From Chloroflexota bacterium (GTDB lineage: Bacteria; Chloroflexota; Ktedonobacteria; Ktedonobacterales; JACDGC01), in contig JAJYBV010000004.1 in the NCBI GenBank assembly GCA_021778805.1, forward strand, positions 1 through 64,000: a stretch of 64,000 bases of DNA. Reading direction: 5' to 3'. A program made the translations under genes and the position numbers. The notes under the pieces are model-generated. The model was not told where the DNA came from. It did no database searches and saw only the letters and a list, made by a program, of their open reading frames with translations. Of the stretch, positions 42,654 to 52,253 are shown one piece after another. Numbering within the stretch: position 1 is the stretch's first letter; each line of letters begins with the position of its first letter.

Positions 42654-43772
42654 TTAAGACCTCCGGGCAAATTGTTTTACCTGTTTTTCAAACCCGCGAA
42701 GATCCAGCCATGATTTTACTTCTCCGCCGATAATAACCGGCGCTTTTTGCAGCGCGGCGATGTTGCGCGAACCGGTAAGTTGCATGGCGGTTTTTAATTC
42801 CAGCAAAAATATATCCAGGTAATCAAAAACAGCTTGCTGGCTGGTTGAAGCAGCTTGCAGCATTGGAAACGCAACGCCGGCCACGCTTGCTCCCAAGGCT
42901 ATGGCTTTGGCGGCGTCCAGGCCGGACCTTACACCGCCGGTAGAGATTAAGGGCAGTTTGGAGGCACCGGCTTCAATAATGCTGATGGGTGTGGCGATGC
43001 CCCAATTACGGAAAACATTGCCAATAACGAATGTTTTCGTGTCACCCATTTTTTCGGCGCGAATAGCCTCCATGGCCGCCATGCTGCTGCCGCCGGCGCC
43101 GCCGGTGTCTATTGCCTGAACGCCGGTGTTTTTCAGCGCTAAGGCGCTTTCCTTGCTGATTCCGGCTCCGGTTTCTTTGGCGATGACCGGATGCTCTACG
43201 GCTTTTGTCAGCTGCGCAAGGGCTGCCAGCACACCGCGCGCGTTTAAATCACCTTCGGGCTGCGCCGATTCCTGCAAATAATTCAAGTGCAGGGCAAGCG
43301 CGTCTGCGCCTATCATGCTGATGGCGCCGCGAATTTCCTCGATAGTAAACGGCGCTTTGCCGGCTTGCGGAATAATTTGCGGCGCGCCGACATTTGCTAT
43401 TAAAAACGCCGATGGCGCCACCCGCCTTGTAATTGCATAGGTTTCCGCCAGCTCCGGCGCGGCAATACCCGCTCTTTGGCTGCCAACCCCCATAGCCAAT
43501 CCGTATTTTTCTGCCGCAATAGCCAGCCGTTCATTGATAATTGCCGCGCCGTCATACCCTCCGGTTATGGCAGATATAAATATCGGCGCGCGCAGTGTTT
43601 TCCCCAGAAACTCCACGCTGCAGTCAATTTCATCGCGGTCTGTTTCGGGAACCGCCTGGTGAATTAAATGGATATCTGCCCAAGACGCCTGCTGCGGCGC
43701 AGAAAGATCGTGCTCCAGCGCCGCAGCAACATGTTCTGCTTTTCTTTGCCGAATGGTGTTATTCGTCATCAA
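42654..43772 (-). CDS. fni: Type 2 isopentenyl-diphosphate delta-isomerase (FMN-dependent)
   Basis: RKAEHVAAALEHD, ISAITGG, GLAMGVGSQRAGI, VIAKETGAGISKESA, STGGVRSGLDAAKAIALGAS. Confidence 0.92.
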   Translation of the reverse strand: MMTNNTIRQRKAEHVAAALEHDLSAPQQASWADIHLIHQAVPETDRDEIDCSVEFLGKTLRAPIFISAITGGYDGAAIINERLAIAAEKYGLAMGVGSQRAGIAAPELAETYAITRRVAPSAFLIANVGAPQIIPQAGKAPFTIEEIRGAISMIGADALALHLNYLQESAQPEGDLNARGVLAALAQLTKAVEHPVIAKETGAGISKESALALKNTGVQAIDTGGAGGSSMAAMEAIRAEKMGDTKTFVIGNVFRNWGIATPISIIEAGASKLPLISTGGVRSGLDAAKAIALGASVAGVAFPMLQAASTSQQAVFDYLDIFLLELKTAMQLTGSRNIAALQKAPVIIGGEVKSWLDLRGFEKQVKQFARRS

Positions 43773-43857
43773 ACTATTCCTTTAAAAATATTATTGAATG
43801 CCTGGCCGACGCCGCAAAAAAATCGAAGGGATGCCATTGCGCATTTATATAAAAATT

Positions 43858-43915
43858 GTATTTGGGGACACCCCAAACCCCGCGCAAGGGGCAATCGCCC
43901 CTTACGAATCCCTGC
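43858..43915 (+). repeat. A-family repeat, single copy in a divergent intergenic region
   Basis: TTTGGGGACACCCCAAACCCCGCGCAAGGGGCAATCGCCCCTTACGAATCCCTGCC. Confidence 0.88.
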
Positions 43916-44035
43916 CTTGTTTTGCCCGTTGAGTAGTTACCATCTTAGTTTATAATACAATAAGATTATCGTTTTACACCAAGATATTTGCCGCAAGAAG
44001 CGCAGCAAGGCAATCAAGGAAGCAGAAGTTAAGTT

Positions 44036-45133
44036 ATGGAAAAACAGATTTTGTTCCGGCGCGAAGCTGATATGGCGCAATGGTGGCTGAACCATGCGCC
44101 GCTGAATATTCCGCTGCAAACAACCGATGGCGCCCAGCTTACAATCATGTTTCAGGGCCGGCCGGGTACCGGAAAGGGTCCCGATTTTTGCGACGCTGCT
44201 ATTCATCTGAACGGAGCCGCGCTTTCAGGTGATATCGAGCTGCATTTGCGCGCAGGCGGCTGGTTTACCCATGGCCACGCGGAGGATCTGCGTTACAGCA
44301 GAGTTATTTTGCATGTGATAGCTGCGCCAATGGCGGATGCAGGGCGCGCGGCTATCACTGCGTCTGGCGCGCGCGTTCCGTCGCTGCTGGCAGACGCGCA
44401 TCTTCTGTGGCGCAGTTTTGCAGCTGCCCAGCCGGTATGGCCGTGCCAAAGCAGCAATATTACTACTGCGGCGCTTATTCGGCTGGGAGAACGCAGATTT
44501 CAAGAAAAGAAGCAGCGTTTTATGCGCATGTTGCGGCAATCGGAATCGCCGGCGCGCAATTTGGAAGCGATTTTATTTGGCGCGATTGCCGAAGCGTGTT
44601 TGTATGGCAGGAATTATCTGCCCGCGCGCACGGAGTTTGCCGAATTGTTTCCGGCCGGCGAGCATTTTGCCGCAGTTGGCGGCGACGCAATAGGCGTTCG
44701 GCGCTTGAAAATGCTTGCCGAAACATATTCCCGCCGGGCTGCAGGGCAGCAGTTGGCAATATGGCTGTGCGGCGCAGCCTTTACGCAAGATCCCGCGCAA
44801 TTTTGGCAGACCCTGCGTCGCTGGCTGGCTGATGAACCCAAAGGCGGTATCGGAGTTGCGCGGGCAGATATCATTATATGGAACGCGATTTTGCCGGTTT
44901 TGGCGGCCTATGCTTCGGTTTGCGGAGCTGTGCGATTGGAAAGCGCCGCGCTGCAATGCGCGCTGCAGGCGCCGGGTTTGCAATCGAATATTTTAACGCG
45001 CTATATGAAATCGCTGTGGGGGTTGCGCCAACTTCCTCGCGGCGCAGCAGCGCAGCAGGGCATGCACGCAGTATATTCCGGATGGTGCAAGGAAAAGCGC
45101 TGCGCAGATTGTCCTATGGCGTATTTGGGCTAG
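44036..45133 (+). CDS. DUF2851 family protein
   Basis: PDFCDAAIHLNGAALSGDIELHLRAGGWFTHGHAEDLRYSRVILHVIA and C-terminal YSGWCKEKRCADCPM. Confidence 0.8.
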   Translation: MEKQILFRREADMAQWWLNHAPLNIPLQTTDGAQLTIMFQGRPGTGKGPDFCDAAIHLNGAALSGDIELHLRAGGWFTHGHAEDLRYSRVILHVIAAPMADAGRAAITASGARVPSLLADAHLLWRSFAAAQPVWPCQSSNITTAALIRLGERRFQEKKQRFMRMLRQSESPARNLEAILFGAIAEACLYGRNYLPARTEFAELFPAGEHFAAVGGDAIGVRRLKMLAETYSRRAAGQQLAIWLCGAAFTQDPAQFWQTLRRWLADEPKGGIGVARADIIIWNAILPVLAAYASVCGAVRLESAALQCALQAPGLQSNILTRYMKSLWGLRQLPRGAAAQQGMHAVYSGWCKEKRCADCPMAYLG

Positions 45134-45377
45134 TCCAAATGGAGTAATCAATTTGTAAACTACTGGCGTGAAACAGCAGTATTTCGATATTTGTATTATG
45201 ACTGTGATACATTTCATTGCGTCATTTCGCTGATAATCTGTATAATTAGGTCAGTTAATTTATAGTAAATGATACTGTTTTGCTCGAATTATGAAGGATG
45301 CGCCATTGCGCACATGTTGGCAGCGCAGGAAAGGATGGTGTAGCGCAGAGTAAAGCAAGCGAATGTGAGAGGTAAAT

Positions 45378-45830
45378 ATGGCAAAATTAGTTTTGCTTGT
45401 AGAGGATGATCGGGATTTGCGTGAATTGCTTGCCCAAGCGCTGCCTTATTTTGGCGCTTTTCAGGTGGTTACTGCAGAAAACGGCGATATTGGCTTGGAA
45501 AAAGCCTGTACGCTTGTACCGGATTGTATTGTGCTGGATGTAAAAATGCCGGGCTTAAATGGATTAGAGGTTGCCCGTGCGCTGCGCGGAGACAGCTCTA
45601 CCGAAAACATACCTATAGTTATTTTATCAGCGATGGCGCAGGATTTTGATGTGTTTGCCGGTCTGGCTTCCGGCGCAGACAAATACTTGCTAAAACCAAC
45701 GAAACCCCAAGTACTTGCCGCTGCAATTATTGAATCTATGAGTATTGCAGCGGGTGAACGTGATAGGATGTATAGTGAGTTTGCTCAAAAAAGTGAGGAA
45801 CGAGATGAAAACGTCGAACCAAGAATTTGA
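45378..45830 (+). CDS. Response regulator (receiver domain)
   Basis: LVLLVEDDRDLRELL, DCIVLDVKMPGLNGLEVARALR, KYLLKPTKP. Confidence 0.92.
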   Translation: MAKLVLLVEDDRDLRELLAQALPYFGAFQVVTAENGDIGLEKACTLVPDCIVLDVKMPGLNGLEVARALRGDSSTENIPIVILSAMAQDFDVFAGLASGADKYLLKPTKPQVLAAAIIESMSIAAGERDRMYSEFAQKSEERDENVEPRI

Positions 45831-47220
45831 AATAAATTCAGCCCCGCAAGAGCTTGATACTGCGCGAGGTCTTAGTTTATCCCGTTATGTCAGTGTATTA
45901 TTTGCTGTTGTAACAATATTGCTGATGACCGGAAGGCTGGTTTTAAATCATGTGCAGCTTGGCCACTTCAGCCGCGTCATTGTTATGGTTGCCGCGGCAA
46001 ATATCATCAGCATAAATTTGTACTTTTTTGCGTATTATCTTACCGCGTTTAAAAAAGGGAATTGGGCGGGCCGTTTCATTATTCTGGCGTTTCTTATCTC
46101 GTTGTTTTCGGTGCAGGCGTACCGCGTTTCACAATATGGATTAGATCCGCTAACAATAGCCAGTTTTACCGCAGAGTTAATTCCTATTGGGCTAGCAAGT
46201 GTGCTGGATGGTTCAGCGCTTATGTTTACAACAACAGTTATTATCAACATTGCGACTGCGGTTATTATTTTTATCATCGGCGGGAAGAACGCCCAATTTT
46301 CCTATTTAGTGTATGGAGCCTACGCAATTAACTTTGCGGTAGATTGGCTGATTGCAATGCTGGTATTTTTGGCGTCTACACTGTATAATCGCGCTTTGCT
46401 TGAAGTAGGGGCATTAAAACAGGCATATGAACGATCTGTGCAGTTAGAGAAGCTGAAAGATCAATTTATTACCCATGTCAATCATGAGCTGCGCACACCG
46501 ATTATGACGATGCAGGGCACTATCGAATTTTTAGGCGAGGCGCGCGATTCGCTGCCGGAATCTGCGCAAAATGATTTAATTCAGCAGGCGCGCCGCAACG
46601 CTCAGCGCTTGGTAGATTTGTTAAACAGCATTTTAGACGCCCGCCAAATTGAACGCCGTGTTGCAACTATGGAGACCGAGCCGGCGCACGCCCTGACATT
46701 AGCCAAAGCAGCGGTAGAAATTATCGATCCTTTGCAAGAGCGTGGCATTCAAATTACCGGTGATTCGCATATTTTTGCCATGGGACAGAAAACGGCGATC
46801 CTGCAAATTCTAACGAATTATCTTTCCAATGCGGTGAAATATTCTCCCGCCGGCGCACCGATTGCAATTTTTATTACGAAGGTTTCCGCGCCGGAACACA
46901 GAAGAGGCCGCCGCAAAGCTGAACAGGTAGTATTCAGCGTACAAGACGGCGGCCCGGGAGTGCCTCCCAATCAGATACCGTTGTTATTTAACCGGTTTGT
47001 CCGGCTGGAACATCATTTAGCTTCAAATATTCCGGGCAACGGCCTCGGGTTGTACCTCAGCAAAATATTAGCCGAATCAATGGATGGCTCTGTAGGCGTA
47101 GAAAGCCCTGCGGCGGATGGCGCAGGCAGTATTTTCTGGCTGAAATTGCCGGCCGCGCAGGTTGCGGATGACGAAGATACCGCTCCGCGCCCGGCTATTG
47201 CGCAAATTGTTTCCAATTAA
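45805..47220 (+). CDS. Membrane sensor histidine kinase
   Basis: Multi-TM N-terminus, HisKA FITHVNHELRTPIMTM, HATPase LTNYLSNAVKYSP, GPGVPPNQIP, GNGLGLYLSK. Confidence 0.92.
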   Translation: MKTSNQEFEINSAPQELDTARGLSLSRYVSVLFAVVTILLMTGRLVLNHVQLGHFSRVIVMVAAANIISINLYFFAYYLTAFKKGNWAGRFIILAFLISLFSVQAYRVSQYGLDPLTIASFTAELIPIGLASVLDGSALMFTTTVIINIATAVIIFIIGGKNAQFSYLVYGAYAINFAVDWLIAMLVFLASTLYNRALLEVGALKQAYERSVQLEKLKDQFITHVNHELRTPIMTMQGTIEFLGEARDSLPESAQNDLIQQARRNAQRLVDLLNSILDARQIERRVATMETEPAHALTLAKAAVEIIDPLQERGIQITGDSHIFAMGQKTAILQILTNYLSNAVKYSPAGAPIAIFITKVSAPEHRRGRRKAEQVVFSVQDGGPGVPPNQIPLLFNRFVRLEHHLASNIPGNGLGLYLSKILAESMDGSVGVESPAADGAGSIFWLKLPAAQVADDEDTAPRPAIAQIVSN

Positions 47221-48098
47221 TCCGGATTTGCGGGATTAATCAGCAGTACCGGCAGCGCAACTCGGTGCAGCACAGATTCCGCAACACTGCCAAACGCTAA
47301 TTTCTCCGGTCCGGTTCTGCCATGGGTTGCCATTGCAACCAAGTCTACACCGTGCGCCGGATCGGTGGCGTAATGCTGAATTTGCGCTACGGGGTCGCCC
47401 CAAAGCGTTTTCACACGAACGGCAAACCCTTCTTTTTGCATCCGCTGCTGCATGCTGAACAGATATGTTTCGCTTTGATGCGACAGATCCTCGGTTTTTT
47501 TGGGATCATGCGATGTTGTTGGAATAACTTGCAGAAGCGTTACTGCGCCGTGAAATACCTTGGCAATTGTTGCGGCGTATGGCAGAACGGTTTCCGCCAG
47601 CGGCGCGCCATCCAGGGGAATTAACAGCGAAAAAGGCTCTGCGCTAACGTTCTTGGCAAAGGTGAGTTCAGAAACTTTTAAAATCATGGTGGGAATATGC
47701 GATTTACGCGCAACATCTTCCGCAACACTGCCCATCGCAATTCGCGCTAAACCGGTGCGGCCGTGGCTGGTCATAAGGATGAAATCCGATTTCAATTCAT
47801 GGGCCTTCGCGCAAATAGTGTCGGACGGCACACCAACCTCTACATGCGCTTCTACATTCAGCTGGCCGAGCGTTTGACGGTGTTTTATATCATGCAGATA
47901 AGCGCTGCTGGTGTCTATGCCGCTATCTACCTGATAGGAAATGACTTGAGGATAATCATATGTGCCGGCCATCGTTGAAATTGTGATGACGGTTAATAAA
48001 TCAATTCGGGAATCCGGTGATTCACGGGCGATTTGCGCCGCTGCTCCCAGCGCGTATTCCGCCAGCTGCGAGCCATCAAGTGGAACTAATATACGCAT
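47217..48098 (-). CDS. Universal stress protein with tandem Usp domains
   Basis: Two copies of ILVPLDGSQLAEYAL / LLIPLDGAPLAETVL and two ...SHGRTGLARIAMGSVAEDVAR / ATHGRTGPEKLAFGSVAESVL. Start at 48098 downstream of GAGAGG. Confidence 0.92.
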   Translation of the reverse strand: MRILVPLDGSQLAEYALGAAAQIARESPDSRIDLLTVITISTMAGTYDYPQVISYQVDSGIDTSSAYLHDIKHRQTLGQLNVEAHVEVGVPSDTICAKAHELKSDFILMTSHGRTGLARIAMGSVAEDVARKSHIPTMILKVSELTFAKNVSAEPFSLLIPLDGAPLAETVLPYAATIAKVFHGAVTLLQVIPTTSHDPKKTEDLSHQSETYLFSMQQRMQKEGFAVRVKTLWGDPVAQIQHYATDPAHGVDLVAMATHGRTGPEKLAFGSVAESVLHRVALPVLLINPANPD

Positions 48099-48391
48099 AG
48101 TATTCGCCTCTCTCATTCCCGGTGTTTCCGCTCAGCCAATCCCTTTTGCGGCGCCGCTTTTCTGTTAGTATGTTCCGGGAATGATCCTTTCTATGTACAG
48201 CATACACCCGCGCGATCTCAATGTTGTCACAAACGGCGGCGGCGCTGTCACAACCGTTACACAGCTGCGGCTCCGCAGAAATTGTGTTGATAATTTTTCT
48301 TGCGCGAAGCGCCGTGATGATTTCATTCCAGCGGCTGCGCGCCTAGCCAAAACGCTATTTTGCGCCGCGGTGTTTTCTGTTGCGCGCCGAG

Positions 48392-49126
48392 TTATGGAAG
48401 ACCCAAAAAACCTTTTTTGCGGCGCGTTAGTGTCTCTAAAAGCAGCGCCGCGGCGATAGTGATAGCGCCGCCGATACCTAAATATAAGCCGCGATACGCA
48501 GGTTTCAGCGCGTTCGCTTCCGATAGAACCGGAAAGGCGTGCATCTGTGTATATATTGCTATACTTCCTATAGCCACAATGGCGACGCTGGGCAGCAGGA
48601 ACAGCCCTAAACAGCCCAGCATGGCAAAACAGCCCATGCGGGAGTGCAGCAGTATCAGCAGCGCAGCCAGCGCCGCAAAAACAGCCACATCAATGGTTCC
48701 GGCCCGGACTAAAGTGTTGTTGAGGAAGATGAGTTTTCCATTGGCGCCATAACCCCACGGCTGCGCAAGTGAAACATAGATCATGCTGATTCCTGCCGCC
48801 AGTAGCAGATGTTGCAGGGGCAGCCGGAAAGATGATTTGTGTTTGCGGCTTTGCCGGCCGCTCTTTTGCTCTGACTGCCCAAAAGGTGTATATTCTTTAT
48901 AGGAAGCAGATTGCGGATCATTGGCGCCGGGGATATTCCATGGCTCCGGCGCGGCGCTGCCTTTGGGCAGATTGTTTTGCGCCGGGGCGCCATAGCCGGT
49001 TGGCTGGGTATTTTGCTGCGAAAGCGGGCGGGTGTTGGCGCCGCTGTATTGCCGGAAAGCTTGGTTGGCGCTGTTATTGGCGCCGCTGTTTTCCGGCGGA
49101 AATATATACGGTGGAGTGCTGCCCAT
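48392..49126 (-). CDS. Hypothetical membrane protein with Pro/Asn/Gln-rich N-terminus
   Basis: Low-complexity N-terminal 90 aa then about 4 TM helices. Confidence 0.6.
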   Translation of the reverse strand: MGSTPPYIFPPENSGANNSANQAFRQYSGANTRPLSQQNTQPTGYGAPAQNNLPKGSAAPEPWNIPGANDPQSASYKEYTPFGQSEQKSGRQSRKHKSSFRLPLQHLLLAAGISMIYVSLAQPWGYGANGKLIFLNNTLVRAGTIDVAVFAALAALLILLHSRMGCFAMLGCLGLFLLPSVAIVAIGSIAIYTQMHAFPVLSEANALKPAYRGLYLGIGGAITIAAALLLETLTRRKKGFLGLP

Positions 49127-49319
49127 AGTTTGTTTTATCCTTTATGTTCTGAACATTCCGGCAATTCTGCGTTTTTCGCGGAAGCGGCCAAAAGGTTCAT
49201 AGGGCCTCCGTGCCCTGTGTGGAATCTGTCGCATAAAACTGTTTTTCCAATGTTTCGGTACAGATCTCTTGATCATATTGTATCAGAAATATGATTCATT
49301 AGAGATCTGAGCTTAAAAA

Positions 49320-49840
49320 GGAATAGGGGGAATTGGGGATACGGAAGGGGCGGAAGCCCCTTGCGCGGGGATTGGGGCGCCACCAAAAATATCTTTAATT
49401 TTAAAATATTCCACGGGCAATATTGGCAGCCGGGCAGCAAGGGCGACCGCAAGGGTCGCCCCTACCGGATTGCATTGCCTCAGGTGTACCGTGCAGTGTA
49501 TGCTATAAAACAAATGATATGTGGCATCGCTTGTGCTTCGGAGCGGTGTGGGCGCCAAGGGTGGCCATAAAACGAACACCACACGATGAATCGTGTGGCT
49601 TGTTTCCCCACCTCCACCCACGTGTACCGTGCAGTGTTTGTTCAACAACAGGCACTATGGGACACTCAATATACTCCATTATGCTGGTCTTTATCCTGAT
49701 GAAAATATCAAAGACCATTAGCAGATTTTAGAAGATATGATTCATTAGAGATCTTCGCCTAAAAAAGATCTGAGGGGAATCGGGGGATACCCCCAACCCC
49801 CGTTAGGAGGCTGGCTGCCTCGTGATTGATGTATGTTTAG
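49320..49840 (+). repeat. Mosaic repeat cluster: reverse A-family copy, full composite element, and a diverged A-like copy
   Basis: 49330-49390 GGAAGGGGCGGAAGCCCCTTGCGCGGGGATTGGGG; 49434-49725 near-identical to 6578-6815; palindrome CCACACGAT-GA-ATCGTGTGG at 49579-49598. Confidence 0.88.
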
Positions 49841-49878
49841 GCCAATAGTAATGCCGATAGGAAGCTGTGAACTGAATA

Positions 49879-50808
49879 ATGATAGATAGCGCTCGTGTAT
49901 ATTGGGATGAATTATTGCGCGCAATTCGGCGGGCGCTGCCCGAAAAAACTCCCCACGCGCAGGCAGACGCCGAGGCGAAAACCGAGGAGCGTGAATGTAC
50001 GGCGTTCGTGCTTTTAGGCGGGGGATCGCATGGCGCGGCGCAGGCCGGGGCGCTGAGTGAGCTGGTGGCGCAAGGGATTACGCCGGATATTGTAATTGGC
50101 GTTTCCGCGGGGTCTTGGAATGGGGCGTTTTGGACGCTGAACCCAACGGCTATGCGCGCGCGGGTGCTGGAAGCAATTTGGGCCTCGGCGAACAGCCGCG
50201 AATTGCTTGGCGCGGTTCCGTGGCGCGCTGCAATTACCGCGGTGACGAACCATGGCGCGATTTATGATAACGATGGCATGCGCAAATTTGCCGAACGGCA
50301 TTTAGGGTCCCTTACATTTGCGGATACCCGCATACCTCTGCGCATTTTAAGCGTGAATGTTTCCCGCGGCCTGCCGGCGCTGCTGAACACGGGATCGCTG
50401 ATCGACGCAGTGCTGGCTTCCTCGGCGATTCCGGGTGTGTTTCCTCCGGTGGAGATAAGCGGCGACCGGTATGTGGATGGCGGGCTGATGGAGGAAGCCG
50501 CTTGTGACGCCGCTGTGGCGTATGGCGCCACAACCATCTATGTGATATCTTGCGGATCGATGACCGGGCGTATTGCGAAAATTGATACGATGACGGATTT
50601 ACTGAATCGCTCGCTGGAGGTCAACGGGCATTTTCGCTTTTTGCGGATGGTTGATGAATTGCGGCGGCGCAATATCAATGCGATTGCCATTCACCCGGAA
50701 ATACCTTTTTACAGCGCGCTGGACTTTGATCGCAGCGGTGACCTGATTCAGGCGGGGCATATCGCTGCGCGCGCAGCCCTGGCTGAAATTGCCGCCGCCG
50801 CACAATAA
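49879..50808 (+). CDS. Patatin-like phospholipase
   Basis: LLGGGSHGAAQAGALSEL, nucleophile elbow GVSAGSWNG, catalytic VDGGLMEEA. Confidence 0.93.
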   Translation: MIDSARVYWDELLRAIRRALPEKTPHAQADAEAKTEERECTAFVLLGGGSHGAAQAGALSELVAQGITPDIVIGVSAGSWNGAFWTLNPTAMRARVLEAIWASANSRELLGAVPWRAAITAVTNHGAIYDNDGMRKFAERHLGSLTFADTRIPLRILSVNVSRGLPALLNTGSLIDAVLASSAIPGVFPPVEISGDRYVDGGLMEEAACDAAVAYGATTIYVISCGSMTGRIAKIDTMTDLLNRSLEVNGHFRFLRMVDELRRRNINAIAIHPEIPFYSALDFDRSGDLIQAGHIAARAALAEIAAAAQ

Positions 50809-51021
50809 ACATTTGCTTGCAGAACTGTTTTTGCGGCTTTGGTGGATTGTGCCGCTTTGTCCTACATTTGCTTGGTCCTGCGTAAACTCTGTCCTATTTG
50901 GGTAAGTTTTCTGAAACGGTTAAAGTTTCCAGCTTGAAAGGACTTCCCAAAATGGGGACCCCTTTATAATTACAGGAAAAGGTGATCACGTTTGCGATCA
51001 CCTTGAGAAAGGAAATAACCA

Positions 51022-51414
51022 ATGAATGATAACTTGCCAGTGCCAGCATTAATTCAGTTTGAGGAAATTCGACACACGGATGATCTAGGCGAATACTGGA
51101 CGGCCCGCGAATTGCAAAAAATCCTTGGCTATGCTTCATGGGATAAATTCGATGGGGCCATTGATGATGCAATAGCCGTATGTGCAAGAGAAGGTGAGGA
51201 GTCAGTAAAAAATAACTTTTCCCGTTCGGGAAAAGTTTCTGGAAAACGAGGCCCAACACAAAAAGATTACCGGATTACCCGCCATGCTTGCTATCTGATA
51301 GCAATGTCCTGCGATGGCAATAAAACAGAAGTAGCCCTGGCCAAAATTTATTTTGCGGTGGCCGTTGAGCTATGCGCAATTATTGAAAGAGCAAAAGGTA
51401 CGGCTGCGGATTGA
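51022..51414 (+). pseudogene. DinD/BRO-N-like protein, probably truncated or frameshifted
   Basis: EYWTARELQKILGYASWDKFDGAIDDAI...KDYRITRHACYLIAMSCDGNKTEVALAKIYFAVAVE matches the N-terminal part of DinD-like proteins, then ends; a second frame continues QLLKEQKVRLRIELENQLGLWAQLEEPDEQ* to 51469. Confidence 0.55.
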
Positions 51415-51499
51415 ATTGGAAAATCAGCTAGGGCTATGGGCGCAATTAGAAGAGCCTGATGAACAATAGGGCTTTTTGGGAATATTGTTAAAAAAATAA

Positions 51500-52078
51500 T
51501 GTTATGGCGGCGCTTGTGCTTTGGAGCGGTGTAGTGGCAAGGTGGCCACAAAACGAACACCACACGATGAATCGTGTGGCTTGTTTCCCCACCTCCACCA
51601 CCCATATCGCTATGCGTAATACTCATTATTTGGCATGAATTGCGTTATTTATACATACGCTGCACGGTACACATTGAGGCTATGCAATCCGGTAGGGGCG
51701 ACCCTTGCGGTCGCCCCTACCGGATTGCATAGCCATCAATATTTCCTTGGGGAAATTTTAAAATAAAAGAGATTTTGGGAGGCGCCCCAAACCCCGCGCA
51801 AGGGGCTACCGCCCCTTACGAATCCCCATGTGTATCGTGTGGTGGTTGTTTTATAAGAGATTTTTGGGAGGCGCCCCAAACCCCGCGCAAGGGGCTACCG
51901 CCCCTTACGAATCCCCGGTGGTGGTTGTTTAAAAAATAATATTTGGGAGGCGCCCCAAACCCCGCGCAAGGGGCTACCGCCCTTACGAATCCCCGGCGGT
52001 GGTTGTTAAAAATAATATTGGGAGGCGCCCCAAACCCCGCGCAAAGGGCATTCGCCCCTTGCGAATCCCTGAATAAGT
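51500..52078 (+). repeat. Composite element plus A-family tandem array 3 (4 units)
   Basis: GGGAGGCGCCCCAAACCCCGCGCAAGGGGCTACCGCCC(C)TTACGAATCCC repeated four times from about 51777 to 52070. Confidence 0.93.
51678..51734. repeat. 26-bp perfect inverted repeat
   Basis: GGCTATGCAATCCGGTAGGGGCGACC-CTTGC-GGTCGCCCCTACCGGATTGCATAGCC. Confidence 0.95.
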
Positions 52079-52253
52079 ACCTATTTTTAAGCTAAAAACT
52101 TCGGGATTTTCGCGCTTTGGTTGCTGAACCATGCGTTTAAGTAGGTGTACTTATTTGTCGCCTGTTCGGCGCCTATTTGCAGGCTGGTGTATGATGGTTA
52201 TGAAGGTCGCTAAAGGGACGATTCGCGACTGGCATGGTAAGGAGACACCAAAA

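Noticed and set aside
44337-44996. Alternative-frame ORFs inside the DUF2851 gene
   Set aside because: Overlapping Arg/Cys-rich frames typical of GC-rich out-of-frame translation.
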